Counted from the first letter of the stretch, positions 1 through 10,582 are shown. The stretch is DNA of 54,821 bases from Aquabacterium sp. (GCF_016195855.1 NZ_JACPYU010000029.1:1-54821), one strand, 5' to 3'. A program made the numbers and translations. The notes: generated from the sequence alone by a model not told the origin.

Positions 1-1833
1 GAGGGCCCATTGGGGGTGCCACTGCGTGCTGATCTTGCGGCTTTGCGTGCCGTTGGTGAGCGGCAGGCTGACACCATTGGTCAGCACGCCTGAGCACGTG
101 GCCGTGTTGGGCAGGCCTTCTACTCGGGTGATCTCCAGGTTACCCACGCTGGTGGCACTGGCCGTGCTGTGGGCATAACACGTGCGGTGGCCGTTGAAGT
201 CGTCATAGAACCGCACATTGCCGTTGTTGTCGTAACTCGTGTTGCTGGTTGCCTGATCACAGCCCGATCCTGCAGGCTGACTGTAACCAGCGAAGCGCAG
301 CGAACTGCACTTGCCTGAGCCGTTAGCGCTGACATCGCCTGGAATTGAGAAAAACAGCAGGCCCAAATTGCTCCCGTTTGGTTGCATCACTTGTGCATTT
401 GCTGGCGCCGCCCACTCATGGCAACGCCATATCACCTCAGCTTGATAATCAGGATATTCATTTACAACAGGCTTCGGCGCGCTATCGTAGCTTGCAACAA
501 AAGAATACACAGAACCTGATTCAATATTGTACTGAGTGCTCTTTGCCCACCCATCAGGCATATATGAAAAAGTCGCGTATCGCTTGCCAACTTCGTCTTT
601 AACGCCCGTCAACGCCCAGGCTTGACCAAGGTTGGGGCTGTCGTAAATAAACTGCCGTACGTTGCCATCCTGCCAGGTGAGCGACGTCAAATTGGCATTT
701 AAGTCATAGTTGCCAACAATAGAACGTCCATCGGGAAGTGTGGCCGTATCAAGAACCACCATTGCAGGACTGACGCTCAAAATGGTTTTGTAGGTAAAAT
801 TGATCTTTCTACTGAACTGATCACTTAACGAAAGCACATAACCACCCGCAGGCGCAGCCGTGGACGAGGTTGTACTAATTTCGGTCTTCAGGAAGGCCCC
901 ACTAGCAAACTGAGTGGCCTTCAACGGGCCCAGACGAGCCTTATAAGAACCCCGATCAAAATACTCCAGCGCCAGATTGGATTGGTTTCGCAATATGTAC
1001 TGATATTGATAATAAGTAAGCGAATCTTTAGCCCCCCTTGCTGGAGTCCATGACGTTGAATCAGAGCCGCTGAACGAAGCTACTGCTCCGTTTGGCTGCG
1101 TGATACTCAAAGAATTGATACTCGCGCCTTCTGTGAAGGTGACTGTGGGATGAAGCGAGCTATACCACAGAGTACCTAGCACCCCTTGGGCGGAGGCATC
1201 TCCAGGAGATCCATCCACGTTGGCGCCCCAAGGTGCTCTCTGGGTGTCATATGTCAGCTCAAAAGGAACGCCGGCCAAACTCACGCCCGTGCTCACCGTC
1301 TCTCGCTTAGTTCCGGTTATAGGGTAAATAGGGTTGCCTTGCCCCCCTTTACAAACCTTAGGGGGATGCGCGTACGCATCTACGAACCCGACGCACTTTT
1401 GGAGAAAATTATCGAATACTTGACCTACAGAACAAACGGACTCGTAAATTGTGTGATTATATGTTTGATTCCAAGGCGAAGATCCATTTATAAATGTTGC
1501 TGTTTCTACGCAAGTTCTTTTGTAGTAATGATTGTACGTATTGACGTCCGTGACAATGTGATCCAACACAAACGGCGGACAGGTGACCGTATAATTAAAA
1601 GAGTTACCAGAAGCGTAAACGCATGCATTCAAATTGAATTCACACGCTTTTTTTGCGCTATCGGCGACAAAAGCTTGCTGCGCATCCTGAACGGTTTCAA
1701 ATTTCTTGTTTCCAAGCTCAATGCTTCCACCTGATGCCGTAAAGTAACTTCTCTGACGGGTTGCAGCCCCCCCGCTAACAGAGAAGAATATTGCCAGAAC
1801 AGCAATTGAAGTTACTCGCATTATTTCAATCAT
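1..1833 (-). CDS. Secreted RHS-repeat protein, N-terminal part (runs off left edge)
   Basis: Reading the minus strand from the ATG at 1833, the frame stays open for all 611 codons to base 1, so the 5' end is complete and the 3' end lies outside the window. The first ~22 residues form a hydrophobic signal peptide (a second in-frame ATG is at 1821). A Cys-rich region follows, then a segment reading NPIYPITGTKRE followed by FELTYDTQRAP, which resembles the DUF6531-type entry into RHS shells. Near the left edge are Tyr-Asp motifs such as SYDNNGNVRFYDDFNG, typical of RHS/YD repeats. RHS proteins form cocoon-like shells and often end in a variable toxin domain; that end is not visible here. It lies 231 bp downstream of a golvesin-domain gene on the same strand and may be cotranscribed. 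Codon use is AT-richer than the core of the window. Confidence 0.85.
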   Translation of the reverse strand, partial: MIEIMRVTSIAVLAIFFSVSGGAATRQRSYFTASGGSIELGNKKFETVQDAQQAFVADSAKKACEFNLNACVYASGNSFNYTVTCPPFVLDHIVTDVNTYNHYYKRTCVETATFINGSSPWNQTYNHTIYESVCSVGQVFDNFLQKCVGFVDAYAHPPKVCKGGQGNPIYPITGTKRETVSTGVSLAGVPFELTYDTQRAPWGANVDGSPGDASAQGVLGTLWYSSLHPTVTFTEGASINSLSITQPNGAVASFSGSDSTSWTPARGAKDSLTYYQYQYILRNQSNLALEYFDRGSYKARLGPLKATQFASGAFLKTEISTTSSTAAPAGGYVLSLSDQFSRKINFTYKTILSVSPAMVVLDTATLPDGRSIVGNYDLNANLTSLTWQDGNVRQFIYDSPNLGQAWALTGVKDEVGKRYATFSYMPDGWAKSTQYNIESGSVYSFVASYDSAPKPVVNEYPDYQAEVIWRCHEWAAPANAQVMQPNGSNLGLLFFSIPGDVSANGSGKCSSLRFAGYSQPAGSGCDQATSNTSYDNNGNVRFYDDFNGHRTCYAHSTASATSVGNLEITRVEGLPNTATCSGVLTNGVSLPLTNGTQSRKISTQWHPQWAL

Positions 1834-2064
1834 TGTCACACCAAAATTTAATAGAAACCAAAGCCAATATATAACAGTTAAACCAATCGGCTTGCTTAAG
1901 CAGCGCAGAGCAAACCACGCCAACCAGACCCAAAACAAAAGATCACCAGCGCGGTCGATCAATTTACTCACCCTGCACGCCGCAACACCAAACGGGGCAG
2001 TAATTTAGGCATTCAAACGTCAATTCTGAGAGTAATCAGAGATATCAGATCGTCATCACGACGG
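1834..2064. other. AT-rich intergenic gap between golvesin-domain and RHS genes
   Basis: This 231-bp gap has no convincing ORF on either strand. It separates two minus-strand genes. I see no strong terminator, so cotranscription is possible but not shown. The base composition is poorer in G+C than the core genes. Confidence 0.5.
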
Positions 2065-3477
2065 CTACTTGGCCTTCAACCACAAGAAATCCATCGAGTC
2101 AGCTGACAGTGTTCCGCCACGATCGTCCGGCATCAACGTAACGGTAGCCCCAGCGCACACCGAATTTGTAGAAGCTTGAAATGAACCTAAAAGAAAGCCA
2201 TCTGAAGGCGGTGGTGTAGTTTGATTCACCTTCACAATCTGTGTCACCGGATAGCATACAGTTTGATATACCCATGCCCCACCCACGAGTCTGTGTTCTT
2301 GTGTCGCAAATTTGGTATTTACCAGGTAAGAAACATTCGAGGATCTAGACGTATCAGTAACCCAATTTGCATATATATCTACCAATCCGGTTGTGGTTGG
2401 CGAACTCCATGCAGCAGTAGGAAGCGTACCGGAAGGTACATAAGCGATTGCATCGGCAAGTAGATACCCGCCGCCAGAAAAATGTTCTAGTTGAACAAAG
2501 TTCTTCTGAGATCCATTGGCATCCAATGACCCAACATATCGCCAGTGCCCGCTGAACTCTCGCTCTGACACTGTTTCTACAATTTTGCCGCCAGTGCCAC
2601 CAACGAGAATCCATGCAGGATAGACCTCGGCATAGTCCACCTTGGGCCAGCGAGCATAGATGTCATATACACCTGTTAAGTTGGCGGGCAAGGTCCAGCG
2701 AGCCAAATTGGATTGCGCCAAATTGGCGGATTCAATTTTTACTGCATCTGCAGCAACAACGCCGTCAGCCCCTGTAGCATCGAATACGATGGAGCCTGCT
2801 TGGGCGCTCGTCAACTCACCCAAAAAATACCATTCACCAGACGCAAGTTTCTGATTAACCGTGTATGTCGCCCTGACATTGTTGTATGCATCTTTGACAT
2901 AGACTCGGGCATTGCTCGCATGGGTAGCGCTTGCTGGCCAATGTGCATAAAAGCGCACTGGATAATCCCCGGCTGAGTTTGCCGCCATTTTTGTTACATA
3001 CGAGAATTTGCATGTGGTGGCAGACGAATTGGGCACTAATCGAACATAGTTTTGGCCATACATGTCCGGAAGCGTCGTCGATGACGGTGTGCCACACCCT
3101 TGAGCTGCCGAGCCCTGCTGAGTGGTGTTGTCTATGATAATTGAGGCGTAGACGCCAAGCGTTGGCGAAATGGGATTTGCAATTTTGTAATTACCACCCA
3201 ATGCCGACTCCAGCGCTGAAGTCCCTGACTGCCAATTACCTTGCGAATAAAACTGTGGGGACGTGTTATCAATCACATTGAGCACAATTGTGCTGACCTG
3301 ATGATTTGCACCCACAAACTGGCCACTGGTCGAGTTGGTCCACTTTCCGGTCGACTGAAAGCCGCTCGCCCCGTTATCAACAAGGTTTTCTAGAACTTGA
3401 GCCTTAGCGCCACCTGCGGCCAGCGTTGCGCAGACAAAAGGCGCAACCAGACGCCCACATCCAACTTTAGATGTCAT
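2065..3477 (-). CDS. Secreted golvesin C-terminal-like domain protein, copy 1
   Basis: This 470-residue protein has an N-terminal signal peptide (residues 1-26, ending near GGAKAQ). Three copies of an opening motif of the form (I/V)DN-x-S-x-F-x-x-x-G-x-W followed by a GANY/GQNY-like tetrad lie at roughly residues 30-60, 68-95 and 113-145. A full golvesin/xanthan-lyase-like beta-sandwich follows, with the hallmarks YAHWP, TYTVNQ, GEWYFLG and GADGVVAADAVK. A second unit has YDIYARWP and YLLADAIAYVP. The tail ends in FLWLKAK. Such domains are thought to mediate binding at the cell surface; no catalytic residues are evident. It is paralogous along its whole length to the protein at 4710-6113. The neighbouring RHS gene on the same strand suggests a shared secreted system, which is inference. 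Confidence 0.8.
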   Translation of the reverse strand: MTSKVGCGRLVAPFVCATLAAGGAKAQVLENLVDNGASGFQSTGKWTNSTSGQFVGANHQVSTIVLNVIDNTSPQFYSQGNWQSGTSALESALGGNYKIANPISPTLGVYASIIIDNTTQQGSAAQGCGTPSSTTLPDMYGQNYVRLVPNSSATTCKFSYVTKMAANSAGDYPVRFYAHWPASATHASNARVYVKDAYNNVRATYTVNQKLASGEWYFLGELTSAQAGSIVFDATGADGVVAADAVKIESANLAQSNLARWTLPANLTGVYDIYARWPKVDYAEVYPAWILVGGTGGKIVETVSEREFSGHWRYVGSLDANGSQKNFVQLEHFSGGGYLLADAIAYVPSGTLPTAAWSSPTTTGLVDIYANWVTDTSRSSNVSYLVNTKFATQEHRLVGGAWVYQTVCYPVTQIVKVNQTTPPPSDGFLLGSFQASTNSVCAGATVTLMPDDRGGTLSADSMDFLWLKAK

Positions 3478-3772
3478 CTGATTTCCCGTAATTTAATATT
3501 TGATGAAATGAATCAAGAAAGTTGGCATTGAGTTCAATGCTGCCCATCTTGGTCGCAACTGAATTGTGCATGACCAGAGGCACTCAGCCCTGATTTCCCG
3601 CAAAAAATGCAAGCTGTTTGCCGGCCGGTCGCACGCATGAACTGATCCACAATGGCAGCAGCAAATGGAAGCCATCACCCAACTACCCAAGGGCGCGCCA
3701 ACGCTTCGTGACCAAGACGCTACGAAACGTACTGGCCCGAGCGGCCAACCGCTAAAAGAAAAGAGGGCTGTC

Positions 3773-3835
3773 ATGACGACATTGGAAGTCAAGCTCGACT
3801 TGCCCGACCGTCTAGCCCACAACCGAGGCGGGTGA
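3773..3835 (+). pseudogene. Possible truncated antitoxin remnant
   Basis: A 20-codon frame begins at an ATG with a good ribosome binding site (AGAGGG, 5-nt spacing) and reads MTTLEVKLDLPDRLA before running into unrelated sequence and a stop. The opening resembles the N-terminus of small antitoxin-like proteins of the form MxTLEVKLxLPDRLA. The break coincides with where the IS3-family transposase remnant begins on the other strand, so truncation by insertion is plausible. It is too short for a firm call. Confidence 0.3.
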
Positions 3836-3839
3836 TTGA

Positions 3840-4250
3840 AACGAATGCCCTGGTGTCGGCCTTCTTGATCGGCTTGCAGAAGAAGCCGCCCTGCGGCACA
3901 TTGGTCACGCGCATGGCGTTGCGCTGGCTGCAGCCAAACAATCACATCAGCTCCGGCACCAGTTCGCGCCGCCGCGAAGGCCCTAGGTATTTTTTGAGGT
4001 GAGGTGTTGCAGCATTGCCTTGCCCAGACTCAGATCGGCCACGATCTGTTTGAGCTTGCGGTTTTCCTCCTCAAGCTGACGCATGCGCCACAACTCAGAT
4101 GAACCACCCCCCCGCGTACTTCTGGCGTCACTTGTAGAACGTGGCACTACTGATGCCCATCTTGCGACAGACTCCATAAACGCTAATGCCCAACTCCGCT
4201 TGCTTCAGCGTATAGGCCATCTGCTCCTCGGTGAACTTGCTCTTCCTCAT
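3840..4250 (-). pseudogene. Decayed IS3-family transposase (OrfA plus start of OrfB)
   Basis: The minus strand from the ATG at 4250 encodes RKSKFTEEQMAYTLKQAE and then GVCRKMGISSATFYK, a typical IS3-family OrfA helix-turn-helix. A TGG-to-TGA type stop follows at the expected FYKW site, and a frameshift lies in a run of seven Gs (rc of 4110-4116). The next frame gives the OrfA leucine-zipper tail RMRQLEEENRKLKQIVADLS, ending at a TAG at 3983. Another frame gives an OrfB-like start, SRRRELVPELM, an in-frame stop, then NVPQGGFFCKPIKKADT. The DDE catalytic domain is missing. No terminal inverted repeats or target duplications could be assigned. The element is dead and separates the two golvesin-domain paralogues. 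Confidence 0.75.
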
Positions 4251-4709
4251 GGCATGCCCCCCCTGGCCCTCTAATGGCCCATCATGCCGGGCCATTCTAT
4301 TACTGAACGGTACGGAAACCTGGAACAGGGTTAAGGTGAAGATGGGATCCATATAACCCGTGTTCTGCTCAGCCATGACATGCTTGACCAGAAGCATCCC
4401 AAGCAGATAGATCGCGTACCTTTTGAAGGTAGTGAATCCCATGCATTCAAATTGTGATGGCCTTACCGTGCAAATCAATATCGCAAGGAACAGTTACACC
4501 AATTGTGACCAACATATTTCATGGCATCTAGTTTACATTTGATTTTCACCGAACCAAGCACACCCATCTTTCAGCATACATGATACGACATACCCCCCCA
4601 TTGAGAGGGGACTGATCATATTCAGCTTGCTGCCATGACGGCCCTACCTAATACTGCTATATGCAGCGCTCAAGCGTCGCATATTGACAAACATCAAGAG
4701 GACTCATTT
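4251..4709. other. AT-rich non-coding stretch upstream of golvesin copy 2
   Basis: About 460 bp without a supported gene. A minus-strand frame reading into the transposase from 4478 exists but looks like read-through of IS flanks. The sequence just before 4710 carries the ribosome binding site AAGAGG for the plus-strand gene and should hold its promoter. I could not pick -35/-10 boxes with confidence. Confidence 0.4.
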
Positions 4710-6113
4710 ATGGCTAGAGATTTCGCTTCTCGCAAACTTATCCCAGCAACGGCAACCTTGCTCTGCATGCTGGGAGTCGCCGCAAACACGCAGGCACAGG
4801 TTCTGCAATCAACCATTGACAACGATAGCCCCAACTTCCATACAACCGGCGCTTGGGCGAACTCCCTGACCGGCTTATTTGTTGGTGGCAATCACATCAT
4901 CGCGCAGTCTCTGAGTGTCGTTGACAACGCTTCGGCGTCGTTCACCAGCAACGGTAGCTGGTCAACATCCACGAGCATGCCAGGCTTTTTCGGGGCTAAT
5001 TACGCGACAACACCCATGCCCGCCTATCATGCCCCTCAAAATTACTACAGTGTAATTATCGATAATAAGACATCTCTGGCAGGCGTCAGAGGATGTATGC
5101 AGCAAACATCGAGCCAAGTTCCTGGCTACTACGGGGCCAACTATGTTCCCCTTGATCCCAAAAGCTATGCCACGGCCAAGTCATGCACCTTCCTGTTCTA
5201 TGGCAGCAATTTGCCTGGCAACTGGGGTGGGACTTTTTCAATAAATATATATGCACACTGGCCTTCTAGCCAACAAAACGCCAGCAACGCCAAGATAAAA
5301 GTTACAGACTCCTCAGGACAAACAGTGTATGCAACGTACTCGGTTAATCAGAAATCACCCTCAGGCGAGTGGTATTTTCTTGGGGCAATACCATACAATG
5401 GATCGTCATTACAATTCATCTTTGATTCAAATGGCGCAGACGGTGTTGTCATGGCTGACGCCATTAAAATGGAGGCCACCAACCTCTCTTCAGACAACAC
5501 GGCAAAATGGTCACTGCCAAGCGGCCTTAGCGGCAAATACGATATATACGCAAGATGGCCGGAATCATCCAATACTGCAGAGGCGTCCCCTGCATGGATC
5601 GTAGTGGGAGGGGACGGAAGTGTCCCTATCACAAACAAGTCGCAGCGAGAATCCACCGCCCGCTGGAATCAGCTTGCCACCATTGACACAACTGGCACAC
5701 AAAAGAACTACGTGCAGCTAGAACAATTTAGCTCGACGGGCTATTTACTAGCCGACGCCATCGCCTATGTGCCCACCTCAATGTTTCCCAGCGCCACATG
5801 GATCAATCCCGATGTCGTTGGCGCCGTTGATATATATCTGACCTGGTCTGCCGACAGTTCTCGCGCATCCAAAGCAAGCTATATCATAGAAACACGAAAA
5901 CTAGCCGCGAACGGCTATTGCGACACGACCAGCACATTAGTTTCCGTCAATCAAACGATACAACCCTCGCTCGACGGATATCTGCTTGGCAGTTTCAATA
6001 CAGCTTCCAGCAGCCTATGCAAAGGCGTGTCCGTCACCCTTGTTCCAGACGGAGCAGGGACCTTGTCTGCAGACTCAGTAACCTTCATGTGGCTCAAGCC
6101 TAAAGGCAACTAA
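4710..6113 (+). CDS. Secreted golvesin C-terminal-like domain protein, copy 2
   Basis: The start at 4710 is preferred over upstream in-frame ATGs. It has AAGAGG eight bases before it and gives a clean signal peptide (residues 1-29, ending TQAQ), matching copy 1. The 467-residue product repeats the copy 1 layout: three opening motifs (IDNDSPNFHTTGAW, VDNASASFTSNGSW, IIDNKTS...GYYGANY), a full domain with IYAHWP, TYSVNQ, SGEWYFLGA and GADGVVMADAIK, then YDIYARWP, YLLADAIAYVP and the C-terminal TLSADSVTFMWLKPK. It is exported, probably by Sec. The function is likely surface or matrix adhesion, inferred from domain type only. It is divergently oriented to copy 1 across the dead IS3 element, which fits an old inverted duplication or a rearrangement. 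Confidence 0.8.
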   Translation: MARDFASRKLIPATATLLCMLGVAANTQAQVLQSTIDNDSPNFHTTGAWANSLTGLFVGGNHIIAQSLSVVDNASASFTSNGSWSTSTSMPGFFGANYATTPMPAYHAPQNYYSVIIDNKTSLAGVRGCMQQTSSQVPGYYGANYVPLDPKSYATAKSCTFLFYGSNLPGNWGGTFSINIYAHWPSSQQNASNAKIKVTDSSGQTVYATYSVNQKSPSGEWYFLGAIPYNGSSLQFIFDSNGADGVVMADAIKMEATNLSSDNTAKWSLPSGLSGKYDIYARWPESSNTAEASPAWIVVGGDGSVPITNKSQRESTARWNQLATIDTTGTQKNYVQLEQFSSTGYLLADAIAYVPTSMFPSATWINPDVVGAVDIYLTWSADSSRASKASYIIETRKLAANGYCDTTSTLVSVNQTIQPSLDGYLLGSFNTASSSLCKGVSVTLVPDGAGTLSADSVTFMWLKPKGN

Positions 6114-6162
6114 ATTTGCCGTGCGCCCAATGGTTCACCTATCGAACTCATTGGGCTTCTTC

Positions 6163-6660
6163 CTACTTGCCCTTGCGCTTGTCTTCCAGCGTCCTGCGGC
6201 TGCGCTCATTGATCATGCGCAGCTCGGCCAGGGAGGCGTCGATCTGGGCGCGCTTGGCCTCCAGCTCGGCAATGGCCCGGTCGGTCTTCTCGACCACATA
6301 GGTCAGCTGCTGGATGCGGCCCTCGCCATGCTGGCCGTACATGTCCAGGTAGTGCTTGATCTCCGACAGCGGCGAGCCCAGTGACTTGGCGCGCAGGATG
6401 CGCTTGAGGCGCGCCCGGTCGATCTTGCTGTACACGCGGGTGCCGTTGATGCGGCGCGGTGCCAGCAGGCCCTTGGTCTCGTAAAAACGCAGCGCGCGGG
6501 GCGAAACGCCGTAACGCTCGCAGACCTCGGCGATGCCCATTAGCGAGTCGGCCGCGTGCTCGTCTTCGTCGGCCTCGAACGCCCAGGTTGGCACCGGCCC
6601 GGTGTCGTCACCGTACTCGTCCAGCATTTCTTCTTGGGGTTTGGCTTTCACTTGGGACAC
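6163..6660 (-). CDS. MerR-family regulator, LiuR-like
   Basis: This 165-residue protein has an N-terminal acidic extension of about 40 residues. A MerR winged helix follows (GIAEVCERYGVSPRALRFYETKGLL, then RRINGTRVYSKIDRARL), then a long dimerisation coiled coil rich in Glu, Arg and Leu. It lacks the Cys residues of metal-sensing MerR proteins, as expected for LiuR-type regulators that respond to acyl-CoA. The start is a GTG at 6660; a shorter start at MGIAEV is possible. It is divergent from the acyl-CoA carboxylase operon, and the intergenic gap holds a perfect 16-bp palindrome that is its likely operator. Confidence 0.8.
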   Translation of the reverse strand: MSQVKAKPQEEMLDEYGDDTGPVPTWAFEADEDEHAADSLMGIAEVCERYGVSPRALRFYETKGLLAPRRINGTRVYSKIDRARLKRILRAKSLGSPLSEIKHYLDMYGQHGEGRIQQLTYVVEKTDRAIAELEAKRAQIDASLAELRMINERSRRTLEDKRKGK

Positions 6661-6787
6661 GGCAGCACCAGCAGGCTAGATAAGGGCAAAGGGAGGCGGT
6701 GCAGTGCACGACACGTGACTGACCACTGGCCGCATTATCGCCGAACGCTGACGTTTGTCATAGGGGATTCACCCATGCATCATTCAG

Positions 6788-6803
6788 TTGACGTTAACGT
6801 CAA
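6788..6803. promoter_or_regulatory. Putative LiuR-type operator overlapping a promoter
   Basis: TTGACGTTAACGTCAA is a perfect 16-bp palindrome in the gap between the MerR gene and the carboxyltransferase gene. It resembles the ACGT-spaced palindromes described for LiuR-type MerR regulators of branched-chain acyl-CoA catabolism. The left half also reads as a -35 box (TTGACG), with TACAGT 17 bases downstream as a -10 candidate. That 17-bp spacing is ordinary rather than the stretched 19 bp of activating MerR promoters, so repression is more likely. This is inference. Confidence 0.6.
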
Positions 6804-6860
6804 GCAAGATTACAGTGCGCTCAGTGGCCTCATGGCTGACGTCCAAGGATTCGACTCCAC

Positions 6861-8477
<1,617 letters not shown>

Positions 8478-8539
8478 GCCGCGCCGCACGCCTGGCCCAA
8501 CCCCACACACACCCCACACCGCATCCCGAGGAGACCACC

Positions 8540-9697
8540 ATGCAATTCACCGCCGAACACCGCCAGATCGCCGAGACCGTCAAGCGCTTCTGCGAAGCCG
8601 AGATCAACCCCTACGTCAAGGAATGGGAAGCCGCCGAGACCTTCCCCGCCCATGAAGTCTTCAAGAAGATGGGCAACCTGGGCCTGCTGGGCGTGAAGTA
8701 CGACACCGCCTACGGTGGCCTGGGCCTGGACTTCTCCTACTCGATGGTGGTGGCCGAAGAGCTGGGCGCCATCCCCTGCGGCGGCGTGCCCATGGCCATT
8801 GGCGTGCAAACCGACATGTGCACCCCCGCCCTGCACCGCTTCGGCACCGATGAACTCAAGCGCGAGTACCTGGCCCCGGCGATTGCCGGCGACATGGTGG
8901 GTTGCATCGGCGTGTCTGAAACCGGTGGTGGCTCCGACGTCGCCGCGCTGAAAACATCGGCCCGCATCGAAGGCGATGACTACGTCATCAACGGCTCCAA
9001 GATGTGGATCACCAATGCCACGCAAGCCGACTGGTGCTGCCTGCTGGCCAACACCTCCGAAGGCCCGGTCCACAGCAACAAGTCCATGATCATCGTGCCC
9101 ATGGATGCCAAGGGCATCACCACGCAGAAGATCAAGAAGATCGGCATGAACTCGTCGGACACGGCGCAGATCTTCTTTGACAACGTGCGCGTGCCCCGTC
9201 GCAACCTGGTCGGCACCGAAGGCGCGGGCTTCATGATGCAGATGATCCAGTTCCAGGAAGAGCGCCTGTACGGTGCGGCCAACTCCCTGAAGATGCTGGA
9301 CAAGCTGATCGACCTGACCATCGAGTACTGCAAGGAACGCCACACCTTCGGCCAGCCCTTGATCAACAACCAGGTCATCCACTTCCGCCTGGCCGAGCTG
9401 CGCACCGAAGTCGAGCTGCTGCGCTCGCTGGTCTACCGCGCGGTGGACGAATACGTGCAAGGCAAGGACGTGACCCGCATGGCCTCGATGGCCAAGCTCA
9501 AGTGCGGCCGCCTGATCCGTGAAGTGGCCGACAGCTGCCTGCAGTACTGGGGCGGCATGGGCTTCACGTATGACAACCCCATTTCGCAAGCCTACCGTGA
9601 CGGCCGCCTGGTCTCCATCGGAGGCGGTGCCGATGAAATCATGCTGGGCATCATCTGCAAGTTCGAAGGCACGCTGCCCAAGAAGGCCCGCAAGTAA
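8540..9697 (+). CDS. Acyl-CoA dehydrogenase, citronellyl-CoA dehydrogenase-like
   Basis: The start at 8540 has a strong GAGGAG site and gives 385 residues, the usual family length. It shows the FAD acyl-CoA dehydrogenase signatures: IGVSETGGGSDVAALKT (first signature), KMWITNATQADW, and CLQYWGGMGFTYDNPISQAYRD (second signature). It should introduce an alpha,beta double bond into an acyl-CoA and pass electrons to ETF. From memory, residues such as PMAIGVQTDM, LANTSEGP and SIGGGADEIMLGIICK resemble AtuD-type enzymes of acyclic terpenoid degradation more than the classical isovaleryl-CoA dehydrogenase LiuA. The position right after the carboxyltransferase also follows the atu order. Substrate assignment is inference. 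Confidence 0.85.
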   Translation: MQFTAEHRQIAETVKRFCEAEINPYVKEWEAAETFPAHEVFKKMGNLGLLGVKYDTAYGGLGLDFSYSMVVAEELGAIPCGGVPMAIGVQTDMCTPALHRFGTDELKREYLAPAIAGDMVGCIGVSETGGGSDVAALKTSARIEGDDYVINGSKMWITNATQADWCCLLANTSEGPVHSNKSMIIVPMDAKGITTQKIKKIGMNSSDTAQIFFDNVRVPRRNLVGTEGAGFMMQMIQFQEERLYGAANSLKMLDKLIDLTIEYCKERHTFGQPLINNQVIHFRLAELRTEVELLRSLVYRAVDEYVQGKDVTRMASMAKLKCGRLIREVADSCLQYWGGMGFTYDNPISQAYRDGRLVSIGGGADEIMLGIICKFEGTLPKKARK

Positions 9698-9718
9698 ACA
9701 GCCCAGGCGCCACACGCG

Positions 9719-10561
9719 ATGACCACCTCCACCATCCAGGTCCAGCTCGACAAGGGCATCTGCACCATCACGCTCAACCGGCCTGAAGTGCGCAATGCCA
9801 TGTCCCTGGCCATGATCAATGAGCTGCTGACCACGCTGCGTCAGGCAGAAGAAGACGCCAGCGTGCGCGTGATCGTGCTGCGCGGCGCGGGCGGGCACTT
9901 CTGTGCTGGCGGCGACATCAGTGACATGGCCCAGGCCCGCATGAAGCTGGCTGTGCAACAAGCCGAAGAAGCCAAGACCGGCGTCAAGACCACAGGCCCC
10001 AGCCCGGTGGCCGCGGTCAACGCGCAGTTCGGCCGCTTGTGCCTGGCCTTTGCACGCACCACCTTGCCCGTGGTCACCGTGCTGGAAGGCACCGTGATGG
10101 GTGGTGGCTTTGGCCTGGCCTGCGTGTCCGACGTCACCCTGGCGCTGGACAACGTGAGCTTTCGCCTGCCCGAGACCTCGCTGGGCATCATTCCTGCGCA
10201 GATCGCGCCCTTCCTGGTCGAGCGCCTGGGTTACGCCGAGGCCAAGCGCCTGTCGGTCACCGGCGCCAAGGTCAATGCACAAGAAGCGCTGACCATCCGC
10301 CTGGCGCACGAGGTGCATGGCAGCGTGGACGCACTCAACGATGCGCTATCCAACACCATCGCCAGCATCATGGCCTGCGGCCCCCAAGCCATTGCCACCA
10401 CCAAGAACCTGCTGGCCCACGCCCGCCTGACCACGCCCGAGAACCTGATTGATGACGCGGCCGACATGTTCGCCCGCGCCGTGCTCAGTGACGAAGGGCA
10501 GGAGGGCACCAGCGCCTTCATGCAAAAGCGTAAGCCCTCCTGGGTTTCGCAAGCATCTTGA
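9719..10561 (+). CDS. Enoyl-CoA hydratase/isomerase family protein
   Basis: This 280-residue crotonase-fold protein has the oxyanion-hole segments GAGGHFCAGGDISDM (near residues 59-73) and EGTVMGGGFGLACVSDV (near 123-139), plus FRLPETSLGIIPAQ with the conserved catalytic-region Glu. It probably hydrates the 3-methylglutaconyl-type CoA made by the adjacent carboxylase (the role of LiuC or AtuE). It lies 21 bp after the dehydrogenase and 21 bp before the carboxylase alpha gene, consistent with one operon. Confidence 0.85.
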   Translation: MTTSTIQVQLDKGICTITLNRPEVRNAMSLAMINELLTTLRQAEEDASVRVIVLRGAGGHFCAGGDISDMAQARMKLAVQQAEEAKTGVKTTGPSPVAAVNAQFGRLCLAFARTTLPVVTVLEGTVMGGGFGLACVSDVTLALDNVSFRLPETSLGIIPAQIAPFLVERLGYAEAKRLSVTGAKVNAQEALTIRLAHEVHGSVDALNDALSNTIASIMACGPQAIATTKNLLAHARLTTPENLIDDAADMFARAVLSDEGQEGTSAFMQKRKPSWVSQAS

Positions 10562-10582
10562 AGCGCTTGAGTTGACATCACC

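Noticed and set aside
1186..1734. Plus-strand 182-codon ORF in the first region
   Set aside because: The minus strand is one continuous RHS-family frame of 611 codons across it.
4251..4478. Minus-strand N-terminal extension of the OrfA remnant (116-codon ORF)
   Set aside because: OrfA begins at MRKSKFTEEQ (4250); the upstream residues look like translated IS flank.
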